NCBI GenBank assembly: GCA_040880365.1
Contig: JBBDIO010000140.1
Location: 1-32,346 of the forward strand
Direction: 5' to 3'
Length of the DNA: 32,346 bases
From: JBBDIO01 sp040880365
GTDB lineage: Bacteria; Chloroflexota; Anaerolineae; Caldilineales; Caldilineaceae
Below the pieces are notes generated by a model that did no database searches, was not told the origin of the DNA, and worked only from the letters and a program-made list of their open reading frames with translations. The translations under genes were made by a program, and so were the position numbers. This document shows, piece by piece, positions 16,179 to 24,319 of the stretch; the first letter of the stretch is position 1; each line of letters starts with the position of its first letter.

Positions 16179-17120
16179 ATGGCTTTTACGGCACCTCAAT
16201 TGCTGGATGCGTTATACTCGGTCACTACAATCCCGATTATTCCATTTCGCAATGGCGAGATCGATTATGATGCCCACGCCAAAAACGTGAGCTATCTCAT
16301 GCGCAACAACTATCTGGATAACGACCGCCCGCGTGTAATTTCGGTCGCCGGCACCAGCCTGATTCACCATGTGGAGCCGGAAGAACAGACGCGCATCTTT
16401 GATGTGACGGGGCAGGTGATGGGCAATGACGGATTGCTCATGTCGGCGATTGCGCCCAATCCCATTGGGACGGCGGGCCGGCTGATTGCCGAGCAATCGC
16501 GGCTCCGGCGCGCGCCGGATGTCTTTCTGATTATGCCTCTGACAGGCACATTCAGCCCCGAAGGCATCTATGACTACTTCATGCCGTTTGCCGAACGCTA
16601 TGGTTCAGAATATGGCGCGCGCTTCATTTACTATTTCCGCCAGGAGCGCGATATGGACGCAGTAGCGCAGCTGTTGCGCGATTCCGAGCACTTTGTGGGC
16701 GTGAAGATTGGCACGGGCGAGGATGCCGTGCAGCCTATGATCGACGCGGTGGGCGATTCGGCGATGGTCATTTGGGGCATCGGCGACCGCAGCACGGGCG
16801 CGGCAGAAAAGGGCGCGAAGGGACACACGTCGGGCACGGCGGTGTTGGCCGCCCGCGCTGCTGATGAGATTAACAATGCGCAACGCCGCGGCGACTATGC
16901 CGCCGCACGCGCAGTGGAAACCAAGCTCCATACGCTGGAAGAAATTCGCTTTGCCAACGGGCGCGCGTATAACTATTCGGCGGTTGTAGAGGCCATGAAT
17001 CAGAGTGGCTTTGACGACATTGACGCCGGGGATGGCAGTGCGCCCTTCAACCCGCCCGTGCCGGCAGACGTTGCTGCGCAGATCGGTGAGGCGGTGCGCG
17101 ATCTCCAGGCCTATCACTAA
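16179..17120 (+). CDS. dihydrodipicolinate synthase (DapA)-family lyase/dehydratase
   Basis: A 313-residue TIM barrel of the class I aldolase DapA/NAL family. The Schiff-base Lys is Lys176 in HFVGVKIG, with the activating Tyr at 151/152 in FIYYFRQE. The usual substrate loop G-T-T-G-E is GTSLIHHVEPEEQ (58-70), so it is not a housekeeping DapA. AAGGAG sits seven bases before the ATG. In oxidative uronate breakdown a member of this family (5-dehydro-4-deoxyglucarate dehydratase) converts the keto-deoxy-hexarate to 2-oxoglutarate semialdehyde. The neighbouring uronate-dehydrogenase-like and enolase-superfamily genes make that role attractive. A keto-deoxy-sugar-acid aldolase is the main alternative. 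Confidence 0.88.
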   Translation: MAFTAPQLLDALYSVTTIPIIPFRNGEIDYDAHAKNVSYLMRNNYLDNDRPRVISVAGTSLIHHVEPEEQTRIFDVTGQVMGNDGLLMSAIAPNPIGTAGRLIAEQSRLRRAPDVFLIMPLTGTFSPEGIYDYFMPFAERYGSEYGARFIYYFRQERDMDAVAQLLRDSEHFVGVKIGTGEDAVQPMIDAVGDSAMVIWGIGDRSTGAAEKGAKGHTSGTAVLAARAADEINNAQRRGDYAAARAVETKLHTLEEIRFANGRAYNYSAVVEAMNQSGFDDIDAGDGSAPFNPPVPADVAAQIGEAVRDLQAYH

Positions 17121-17141
17121 TCAGATGCAGGGCCACGGCTC

Positions 17142-18329
17142 ATGAAAATTGATTCGATTGATTTCTTTTATTTGTCTATGCCCGAAATTCTGGATATCGG
17201 CGACGGTAGCCAGGATGCATTGCTGGTGCGCGTCGAAGCCGGAGGGCAGGTAGGCTGGGGCGAGTGTGAGGCCGCGCCGCTGCCTTCTATCGCCGCGTTT
17301 ATCTGCCCCATGTCGCACAGCGCGTGCAAGCCCGTACAGGCTTCGGTGTTGGGTGCGCGGCTCGACGGGCCAGAGGACATTCGCCGCATTGGCGATCGGG
17401 TGCGGGCGAATAGCATGGATCTGTTGCAGGCGGAACACACGCTTTCGGGCATTGATCTGGCGCTGTGGGATCTCCTGGGTCGTGTGCGCCAGGAGCCTGT
17501 CTATCGGCTTCTGGGCTATTCCGAATCCTATCCCAAGCTGCCCTATGCGTCGATGCTATTTGGAGATACGCCCCAGTCTACGCTGGAAAAGGGACGCGAA
17601 GCACGCGCCAAGGGCTTTCGCGCCGCCAAATTTGGCTGGGGACCGATTGGGCTTGGTTCGGTGCAGGATGATGCGGATCAGTTTATGGCCGCGCGCGAGG
17701 GTCTGGGCGATGACGGCGTATTACTGGTCGATGCGGGCACGGTGTGGAAGGCCGATTATGACGCGGCCGCCCGGCGCATGGATGCATTGCAGGCCGCGCG
17801 TGCCACCTGGCTGGAAGAACCCTTTGTTTCAGGCGCGCTGGAACTATATCGCCGGTTAGGTGAAACCAAAGACACTGTGAAAATGGCCGGCGGTGAAGGC
17901 GCGCACAATTTCTTCATGGCACAGCATATGATCGACTATGCGGGCGTTGGCTTTATCCAGATCGACGCGGGCCGCATTGGCGGGATTACGGTTGCCAAGG
18001 ATGTGGCGGACTATGCGCACGCCCGTGGTGTAACCTATGTGAATCATACATTCACCTCGCACCTGGCGTTGAGCGCGTCGTTGCAACCCTTTGCCGGGCT
18101 GAAAGACGATGTCATCTGCGAATATCCGGTGGAACTCAAATCGCTGGGGTGGGAGATGACCCATGAGCACATTGAGTTGAACGCGGCCGGGATGGTGGCG
18201 GCCCCGGATGCACTGGGTTTGGGCATTACGCCCAATTTCGAGGCGCTGGCGCGCTATCTGGTCGATGTGCGGATTGAAGTGAACGGCAAGACGCTCTATG
18301 CCACGCCCGCGCTGGCGGATGCAAATTAG
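17142..18329 (+). CDS. mandelate racemase/muconate-lactonizing-type enolase-superfamily enzyme
   Basis: A 395-residue sugar-acid dehydratase or cycloisomerase candidate. The N-terminal capping domain is followed by a barrel with metal ligands Asp197 (LLVDAGTVW), Glu225 (WLEEPF) and Glu252 (GGEG), and an Asp275/His302 dyad (IQIDAGRIGG, YVNHTF). At the second-strand position where many members have KxK, KxR or KxH, this one reads AAKFGWGP (Lys163), lacking the second basic residue, so His302 is probably the only strong base on that side, as in rhamnonate-type dehydratases. It starts 22 bases after the DapA-family gene. Galactarolactone cycloisomerase or an aldonate dehydratase are the likeliest activities given the operon. 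Confidence 0.88.
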   Translation: MKIDSIDFFYLSMPEILDIGDGSQDALLVRVEAGGQVGWGECEAAPLPSIAAFICPMSHSACKPVQASVLGARLDGPEDIRRIGDRVRANSMDLLQAEHTLSGIDLALWDLLGRVRQEPVYRLLGYSESYPKLPYASMLFGDTPQSTLEKGREARAKGFRAAKFGWGPIGLGSVQDDADQFMAAREGLGDDGVLLVDAGTVWKADYDAAARRMDALQAARATWLEEPFVSGALELYRRLGETKDTVKMAGGEGAHNFFMAQHMIDYAGVGFIQIDAGRIGGITVAKDVADYAHARGVTYVNHTFTSHLALSASLQPFAGLKDDVICEYPVELKSLGWEMTHEHIELNAAGMVAAPDALGLGITPNFEALARYLVDVRIEVNGKTLYATPALADAN

Positions 18330-18424
18330 GCTTGGGCTGCGGGCACTGTGCGAAGTCTTCATAACCTTTGCTACCGTGAACACTGCCATATTGAAGAAAG
18401 TCACAGTGAAGAAAGGCGAACGCT

Positions 18425-19090
18425 ATGTCGAGTAGTACCATTACCCTGACGGATCCGCTGCGCGATTATATGCTATCGGTCTCGCTGCGCGAACCGGACG
18501 TGCTGGCTCAATTGCGCCAGGAGACGCAGGACATGGAAGCGGCAGAGATGCAGCTTTCGCCCGAACAAGGCCAGTTTATGGCGTTGCTGGTGCAGGCAAT
18601 CGGCGCCCGACGCTGTCTCGAAGTGGGCACGTTCACGGGTTACAGCAGTCTGGTGGTAGCGCTGGCCCTGCCCGAAGGTGGCGAGTTGGTGGCATGTGAT
18701 GTCAGCGAAGAGTGGACATCTGTGGCGCGCCGCTATTGGGAAAAGGCCGGTGTGGCGCACAAGATTGATCTGCGGATTGGACCGGCAACCGACACCCTGG
18801 CCCACATGGTAGAAGATGCCGATGCGCTGGGCACGTTTGATTTTGCATTCATCGACGCCGACAAGGAGAACTACGCTGCCTACGTGGATTACGCGCTGCA
18901 ATTGCTGCGTCCCGGCGGTTTAATCGCAATTGACAATGTGTTGTGGGGCGGGCGTCTGCTGGATGAAAACGCGACGGATTCCAGCACGGAAGCGATCCGC
19001 GCGCTGAACAAGAGCCTGCATCAGGATGAACGGGTAGATGTGAGCCTGGTGCCCATTGGCGATGGCGTCTATCTGGCCCGCAAACGATAA
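18425..19090 (+). CDS. class I SAM-dependent O-methyltransferase (caffeoyl-CoA OMT family)
   Basis: A 221-residue cation-dependent O-methyltransferase. CLEVGTFTGYSSL (64-76) binds SAM. FIDADKENY (142-150) and IDNVLWGG (169-176) provide the metal ligands Asp144, Asp170 and Asn171, and the length is normal for the family. A GAAAGG-type RBS precedes the ATG. Members methylate catechol-type hydroxyls of small aromatics, and bacterial ones often have broad specificity. It is 95 bases downstream of the enolase-superfamily gene and followed by a strong hairpin, so it may end the sugar-acid transcript or have its own promoter. Nothing here shows its substrate. Confidence 0.92.
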   Translation: MSSSTITLTDPLRDYMLSVSLREPDVLAQLRQETQDMEAAEMQLSPEQGQFMALLVQAIGARRCLEVGTFTGYSSLVVALALPEGGELVACDVSEEWTSVARRYWEKAGVAHKIDLRIGPATDTLAHMVEDADALGTFDFAFIDADKENYAAYVDYALQLLRPGGLIAIDNVLWGGRLLDENATDSSTEAIRALNKSLHQDERVDVSLVPIGDGVYLARKR

Positions 19091-19125
19091 GATTTTTGGG
19101 CGTTAATTTACGCACGCAAGTTGTA

Positions 19126-19158
19126 ACACTTGCACCCGATCAATTCGGGTGCAAGTGT
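19126..19158 (+). terminator. strong hairpin between O-methyltransferase and ABC exporter genes
   Basis: Perfect 14-bp arms, ACACTTGCACCCGA (19126-19139) and TCGGGTGCAAGTGT (19145-19158), enclose five bases. No U-tract follows, so this is terminator-like or a leader structure for the exporter mRNA that starts translation at 19190. GCAAGT just upstream (19116-19121) could pair instead with ACTTGC (19128-19133), giving a competing fold. Confidence 0.6.
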
Positions 19159-19189
19159 AGGGTATTTATCTAGGAAGGTCTGGTTGGCT

Positions 19190-21013
19190 ATGAGTTTTTC
19201 AATCGGCGGTGGCGGCGGAATGGGCGTGGGCCCAAAGGGTATGGTCGGCAATCTAAAAGATGAGGCCGAGGCGCGCGCGTTTGATCCCCATGTTGTGAGG
19301 CGCATGTTGGCCTACCTAGGACCCTATCGCGGGCGCATGGCGCTGGCCTTTGTGCTCATGTTGATAACGACGGGTCTTACCTTGCTTGCGCCCTATCTGA
19401 TCAAAGTGGCGATTGACGACAATATTGCCACGGGGAATTCTGAAGGTTTGACGCGCACCGCGATTTATATTGGCCTGGCTTTCCTGGGGATCTATGTCGC
19501 CACGTCGGGCCAGACCTATCTGCTGGGGTGGGTTGGGCAGCGCGTGTTGGCGAATATGCGTACGCAGCTGCATGCCCATCTGCAACGGCTGCCGGTCAGC
19601 TATCACGACCGTAACATTATTGGGATCACCGTCTCGCGGGTGATCAGTGATGTAGGTGTGATCAACGAGCTGCTGAGTCAGGGGCTGATCACGCTGGTGG
19701 GCGATGCGCTGTTGCTGGTCGGCATTATTGCCGTGATGATCTCCATGTCACCCGAACTGGCGCTGCTCACATTTGCCGTGTTGCCCTTGATGATTCTGGC
19801 AACGTGGCTTTTTGCCCGCCACGCAAAATCGGCCTTTCGCCAGACGCGTTCGCGCGTGGGGGCGATGGTCGGCAATCTGGCAGAAAATATCGCGGGGATG
19901 CGGGTAATTCAGGCATTTGCCCAGGAAGATGCTACCCAGGAACGGTTCAATACTGTGAACCTGGCAAACCGCGATGCCCATATTCGCGCAATGTCCATGT
20001 CTTTCATTTTCTTGCCCACAGTCGAATTTCTGGGCATTGTGGCGACTGGGATTGTGCTGTGGTTTGGTGGGCGTGCCGTGGTGGGCGAAGAGTTAACCCT
20101 GGGGATTATCGTCGCCTTTTTGGCCTATGTCTCGCGCTTTTTTGTGCCGATTCAGGAATTGAGCCAACTCTATACCACCATGCAATCGGCGATGGCGGGC
20201 GGTGAGCGGGTGCTTCAGTTGCTGGATACGCCGGAAACGGTCGCCGACCCCGACGACGGCAAAGAGATGCCGCCGATCACAGGCCACATCGAGCTGCGCG
20301 ATGTGCAGTTTTCCTACAATCCGACGGAGCCGGTGCTGCAGGATGTGAACCTTACCATTGAACCGGGACAGACTGTTGCCCTGGTTGGGCCGACCGGCGC
20401 AGGCAAGACTTCGATTGCCAATCTGGTGGCGCGCTTCTACGATGTCACGGGCGGCGAAGTGCTCATTGACAGCATTGATGTGCGCAGTGTGACGCAGCAG
20501 TCTCTGCGCCGACAAATGGGATTGGTCCCCCAGGATCCTTTCCTGTTTTCGGGAACAATTCGCGATAATATCCGCTTTGGCCTGCCCCATGTGGATCATG
20601 AGGATGTGGTGCAGGCGTCGAAGTTTGCCAATTGCCACGACTTTATTATGGCCCTGCCCGAGAACTATGATACTGAGATTCTGGAAGGTGGCGCCAACCT
20701 TTCGCTGGGGCAACGCCAGTTGATTTGTATTGCCCGGGCAGTTCTGGCCGATCCCAAGATTCTCATTATGGATGAAGCTACGGCCAGCGTGGATACCGTC
20801 ACCGAGTCGCTGATTCAGGATGCGTTGGATCGTTTGCTGGCGGGGCGCACGTCGATAGTGATTGCCCACCGGTTGAGCACGATTCGCAATGCGGAAATGA
20901 TCTGCGCAGTGCAGGCCGGGCGTATTGTGCAGCGGGGATCCCACAGCGAATTGCTGCAAGAGGGTGGTCTGTATGCCACGCTGTATGCCCGTCAATTTGT
21001 GCAGGTAGAATAG
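19190..21013 (+). CDS. ABC exporter, fused membrane and ATPase domains (MsbA/MDR type)
   Basis: A 607-residue half-transporter expected to work as a dimer in the cytoplasmic membrane. A Gly-rich leader precedes six membrane helices (about 45-340). The ATPase domain has Walker A GPTGAGKTS (400-408), Q-loop VPQDPFLFSG, signature LSLGQRQ (about 504), Walker B ILIMDEA and switch IAHRLS. The start at 19190 follows AGGAAGG by about eleven bases; an upstream ATG at 19130 would put the start inside the hairpin. Cargo could be a lipid, drug or peptide. It is followed 30 bases later by an FGGY kinase, so it may be cotranscribed with sugar genes although it is not a sugar importer. Confidence 0.93.
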   Translation: MSFSIGGGGGMGVGPKGMVGNLKDEAEARAFDPHVVRRMLAYLGPYRGRMALAFVLMLITTGLTLLAPYLIKVAIDDNIATGNSEGLTRTAIYIGLAFLGIYVATSGQTYLLGWVGQRVLANMRTQLHAHLQRLPVSYHDRNIIGITVSRVISDVGVINELLSQGLITLVGDALLLVGIIAVMISMSPELALLTFAVLPLMILATWLFARHAKSAFRQTRSRVGAMVGNLAENIAGMRVIQAFAQEDATQERFNTVNLANRDAHIRAMSMSFIFLPTVEFLGIVATGIVLWFGGRAVVGEELTLGIIVAFLAYVSRFFVPIQELSQLYTTMQSAMAGGERVLQLLDTPETVADPDDGKEMPPITGHIELRDVQFSYNPTEPVLQDVNLTIEPGQTVALVGPTGAGKTSIANLVARFYDVTGGEVLIDSIDVRSVTQQSLRRQMGLVPQDPFLFSGTIRDNIRFGLPHVDHEDVVQASKFANCHDFIMALPENYDTEILEGGANLSLGQRQLICIARAVLADPKILIMDEATASVDTVTESLIQDALDRLLAGRTSIVIAHRLSTIRNAEMICAVQAGRIVQRGSHSELLQEGGLYATLYARQFVQVE

Positions 21014-21043
21014 TCACACTCGGAAAGTTACGCGCACGCGCTT

Positions 21044-22549
21044 ATGAGTGACCCCTATGTTCTCACATTGGATCTGGGCACATCTTCTGTACGCGCCATG
21101 CTGTTCGACGCGGCGGCGCGACCCGTGGCCAATAGTGTGGCCCAGCGCCAGGTGCGCCCCCATACCACCACGGATGGTGGGGCAACCTTTGACCCACATG
21201 AATTGCTCGCCGCAGTCGAAGATGTGATTGATCAGGTGCTCCACAGTGCCGGTCCCCAGGCGCAGCATATCGGCGCGGTGGCGATGGGCACGCTGGTAGG
21301 CAACATTATGGGCGTGGATGCCCAGGACGCACCGGTATCGCCGGTCTATATATATGCCGATACCCGCAACACAGACGATCCTCAGGCATTGCGCCGGGAA
21401 TTGGGAGCAGAGGGCGTGGAGGCGGCCCACGACCGTACAGGCTGTCTCATCCACACGTCCTACCTTCCAGCTCGTCTGCGCTGGCTCCAGCGCGTCCAGA
21501 CCGAAGAATTTCGCCAGGCCCAGCGCTGGGTCAGCGTGGGTGAGTATATCTATCATGCTTTTCTGGGCGAATGGTGCGCCAGCTATTCTGTCGCAGCCTG
21601 GACGGGTATGCTGGACCGGCGTGCGCTCACCTGGGATAGCGAATGGTTGGCCCATCTGGGGCTGGATGCGGGATTGCTTTCCCCGCTGGGCGACTTGTCG
21701 GAACCGTTGCAGGGGCTGCGCGCGCAATATGCCGAACGCTGGCCTGCGCTGGCAAATGCGCGCTGGTTGCCGGCAATCGGCGATGGCGCGGCCGCCAATG
21801 TGGGGAGTGGCTGTGTGGAACCAGATCGGATTGCCCTCACCGTGGGGACTACCGGCGCAATGCGTGTCGTGGTCGACCCGGATCTGGATCGTGTGCCGGA
21901 TGGTCTGTGGCTCTATCGGGTAGATGCCCGCCGCGGGCTTTTGGGCGGCGCGACGACCGAAGGCGGCAATGTGTTCGCGTGGTTGCAGGATGCTTTGGTT
22001 CTGCCCGACGCGGGCACACTGGAAGCCCAGCTTTCCGAATTGGAGCCGGCTGCGCATGGTCTGGCAGTATTGCCGTTTTGGGGCGGTGAGCGCGCACCGG
22101 GCTGGCGCGAGGATGCGCGGGGCACCATCCACGGATTGCGCTTGAGCACTCGGCCTGTGGAAATTGTGCAGGCTTGCCTGGAAGCCATGAGTTATCGATT
22201 TGCCATGATTTATGACCGCATCGCGCCCCATCTGGCACGCGGACGTCCCACAGACGCGGCAGAGCGTGAGCCTGCAATTGTGGCAAGTGGGGGGGCGATC
22301 CTGAGTTCGCCGGTATGGTTGCAACTGACTGCGGATGTATTGGGGCGTCCACTGCACACGCTGGCCGAAAGCGAGGCAACCAGTCGCGGGTTGGCTGTGC
22401 TCGCGCTCGAACAGCTGGGCGTGGTGGAACATGCCGTCCAACTCGTGGCCGCGACGGGACGGGTCTATGTACCGCGCCCGGCCTACTACGCCGTCCATCG
22501 CGAGGCCCTGGCGCGCCAGCGCGAGCTTTATGCGGACCTTTTGACCTGA
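21044..22549 (+). CDS. FGGY-family carbohydrate kinase
   Basis: A 501-residue sugar kinase of the hexokinase/actin fold. The phosphate-1 loop is LTLDLGTSSVRAMLFD (8-23). ARWLPAIGDGAAANVGSG holds the catalytic Asp region, LTVGTTGAMR is the phosphate-2 loop, and IVASGGAILSSPVW the adenosine motif. The family phosphorylates gluconate, xylulose, ribulose, glycerol and similar. The pattern GDGAAANVGSG with a TTGAMR loop resembles gluconate/xylulose-type members. RBS is weak (GGAAAG about 16 bases off). It lies between an ABC exporter and uxaC. An acid-sugar or ketose product of uronate metabolism is a plausible substrate, but the evidence is only context. Confidence 0.9.
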   Translation: MSDPYVLTLDLGTSSVRAMLFDAAARPVANSVAQRQVRPHTTTDGGATFDPHELLAAVEDVIDQVLHSAGPQAQHIGAVAMGTLVGNIMGVDAQDAPVSPVYIYADTRNTDDPQALRRELGAEGVEAAHDRTGCLIHTSYLPARLRWLQRVQTEEFRQAQRWVSVGEYIYHAFLGEWCASYSVAAWTGMLDRRALTWDSEWLAHLGLDAGLLSPLGDLSEPLQGLRAQYAERWPALANARWLPAIGDGAAANVGSGCVEPDRIALTVGTTGAMRVVVDPDLDRVPDGLWLYRVDARRGLLGGATTEGGNVFAWLQDALVLPDAGTLEAQLSELEPAAHGLAVLPFWGGERAPGWREDARGTIHGLRLSTRPVEIVQACLEAMSYRFAMIYDRIAPHLARGRPTDAAEREPAIVASGGAILSSPVWLQLTADVLGRPLHTLAESEATSRGLAVLALEQLGVVEHAVQLVAATGRVYVPRPAYYAVHREALARQRELYADLLT

Positions 22550-22634
22550 TACGTACCCGCTATGCCGTTGGCACAATTACATTGATTGCCATGCGCCTGG
22601 CAACCAGCGTTGGCGGGATGCGTTTGACTTATCT

Positions 22635-22658
22635 GGATTCAGACGCGGATTCAGACGC
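22635..22658. repeat. perfect 12-bp tandem duplication upstream of uxaC
   Basis: GGATTCAGACGC is present twice in direct succession, ending about 17 bases before the uxaC start and just ahead of its RBS. It could affect ribosome loading or be a regulator site. Confidence 0.75.
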
Positions 22659-22675
22659 GGTGGAAAGAGGAAACC

Positions 22676-24079
22676 ATGTCGACCGAAACGGAATTGATTC
22701 TGCCCGAAGATCGCTATTTTGATCGCGATCCGGCCCAATTGGAGATTGCGCAGCATCTCTACGGCCAAGTGCGCGGTCTGCCGCTAATTTGCCCCCACGG
22801 TCACGTAGACCCCAAGGTCTTTGCCGATGCAGACTACTCATTTGGCTCGCCTGCCGACCTGCTGATCATCCCCGATCACTATATCTTCCGAATGCTTTAT
22901 TCGCAGGGGATTCCGCTGGAGGCGCTGGGCATTGCGCCGCGCGCAGATGCGCCCGACGCAGACGCAGGGGCGGCGGGGAATGCTGTCGAAACCGATCACC
23001 GCAAGATTTGGCAACTGTTCGCAGATCACTATTACCTGTTTCGGGGCACGCCGACGGGGATGTGGCTCAATCACGAACTGTATGACGTTTTTGGCGTGCG
23101 CCAACGCTTGACCAGCGCGACCGCCCAGTCCATCTATGATCAGATAGCCGAAAAGCTGACCCAGCCCGAATTTCGCCCCCGCCGCCTGTACGAGCGTTTC
23201 AACATCGAGACGCTTTGCACCACCGATGCGGCAACTTCGACGCTGGCGGATCATCAGGCGATTCGCGATTCGGGCTGGCAAGGGCGCGTTCTGCCTACCT
23301 TCCGCCCCGATGCGCTCATCAATCTGACCAACCCCGACTGGGCGGCGGAAATGGACCGCCTGCGTGACGTGTGCGGGCGCGATATAGCCGATTATGCGGA
23401 ATTTATTGTCGCGCTGGAAGAACGGCGCGCCCATTTCAAAGCGATGGGCGCCGTCGCGACGGATCATGCGGCGGCAACGCCTTTTACCCATGAGCTAAGC
23501 GAGCGCGAAGCCACCGAACTCTTTGACCGCGCCTTGCAGAAGGAACTGGATCCGGGCGACGCCGAACGCTTTACCGCGCACATGCTCATGGAGATGGCGC
23601 GCATGAGCGTGGATGATGGCTTGGTGATGCAACTACATCCCGGTTCGTATCGCAACCATAACCGCAGCCTGTTCAATCGCTTTGGCACAGACATGGGCGC
23701 GGATATTCCACTGGCGACAGAGTTTACCCGCAACTTACAGCCTCTGCTCAATAAATATGGCAACAATCCTCGTTTTCATATGGTGCTCTTTATGCTCGAC
23801 GAATCTACGCTGGGCCGGGAACTTGCGCCCCTGGCCGGCCATTATCCGGCCCTGCGCCTGGGACCGCCGTGGTGGTTCTTCGATAGCTGGAACGGCATGA
23901 AACGCTATCGGGAGCTGGTGAGCGAAACGGCGGGGCTATACAATACCGCGGGATTCAACGATGATACCCGCGCCTACCCATCGATTCCGGCGCGCCACGA
24001 TTTGGCGCGGCGCGTTGATGCCAACTGGTTGGCCGATTTGGCAGTGCGCCACTTGATTACGGTAGATGAAGCGGAGTAA
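22676..24079 (+). CDS. uxaC: glucuronate/galacturonate isomerase UxaC, C-terminus cut by an in-frame stop
   Basis: A 467-residue amidohydrolase-like isomerase converting glucuronate to fructuronate and galacturonate to tagaturonate, the first step of isomerase-type uronate breakdown. The N-terminal metal pair is HGH (41-43, in PHGHVDP). TGMWLNHELYDVFGV, RFNIETLCTTDAA, FRPDAL, LHPGSYRNHN and NDDTRAYPSIPARHDLARR follow in the usual order. A short Ala/Asp-rich insertion lies at about 88-104. AAGAGG precedes the ATG. The frame ends with DEAE and TAA, but the codons right after the stop continue in frame with a typical UxaC tail. Whether the missing 16 residues matter is unknown. Confidence 0.93.
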   Translation: MSTETELILPEDRYFDRDPAQLEIAQHLYGQVRGLPLICPHGHVDPKVFADADYSFGSPADLLIIPDHYIFRMLYSQGIPLEALGIAPRADAPDADAGAAGNAVETDHRKIWQLFADHYYLFRGTPTGMWLNHELYDVFGVRQRLTSATAQSIYDQIAEKLTQPEFRPRRLYERFNIETLCTTDAATSTLADHQAIRDSGWQGRVLPTFRPDALINLTNPDWAAEMDRLRDVCGRDIADYAEFIVALEERRAHFKAMGAVATDHAAATPFTHELSEREATELFDRALQKELDPGDAERFTAHMLMEMARMSVDDGLVMQLHPGSYRNHNRSLFNRFGTDMGADIPLATEFTRNLQPLLNKYGNNPRFHMVLFMLDESTLGRELAPLAGHYPALRLGPPWWFFDSWNGMKRYRELVSETAGLYNTAGFNDDTRAYPSIPARHDLARRVDANWLADLAVRHLITVDEAE

Positions 24080-24130
24080 ATGGCCCACGCGGCCGCGTAT
24101 GGGCTGGTGAAGCAGGCCTATAACCTGTAA
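24080..24130 (+). pseudogene. detached C-terminal tail of uxaC after an in-frame TAA
   Basis: Immediately after the uxaC stop the same frame reads MAHAAAYGLVKQAYNL and then TAA (24128-24130). UxaC-type proteins commonly end with a helix of this kind (Ala-Tyr...Lys...Ala-Tyr). A single change of GAA to TAA at 24077-24079 would explain it. The remnant starts with ATG directly after the stop but has no own RBS. Confidence 0.65.
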
Positions 24131-24222
24131 TCAATCGTCGATGAGGTGCCGCCGGGGCTGGGGGCTTATTCGTAGACAGCCTGGCGCGTCTATTCGGTGA
24201 AAAAACAGAGTAGAAAAGAGCA

Positions 24223-24286
24223 AATTGCCATAAACAAAGGGGGCTGCGTCACGAACCGGACGCAGCCCCCTTTGTTTATGGCAATT
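24223..24286. terminator. bidirectional terminator, perfect 28-bp hairpin
   Basis: Arms 24223-24250 and 24259-24286 are exact reverse complements, with GGGGGCTGCGTC at the loop end and an 8-base loop. Both strands have a C-rich stem base followed by TTTGTTTAT. It lies between uxaC (plus) and the small minus-strand gene that ends at 24320, so it can stop transcription from both sides. Confidence 0.85.
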
Positions 24287-24319
24287 GCCAAACTATCTGC
24301 CGTAGCAAGGAAGGAGGCG

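Noticed and set aside
21014..22576. 520-codon open frame on the minus strand
   Set aside because: It lies exactly antisense to the FGGY kinase, which has full family motifs; the antisense product is rich in His/Arg/Gln/Cys and has no domain. GC-rich codons leave the opposite strand open.
24223..24286. CRISPR repeat or insertion-sequence end
   Set aside because: Only one copy in the window, no spacers, no target-site duplication and no transposase; its position between converging genes fits a terminator.
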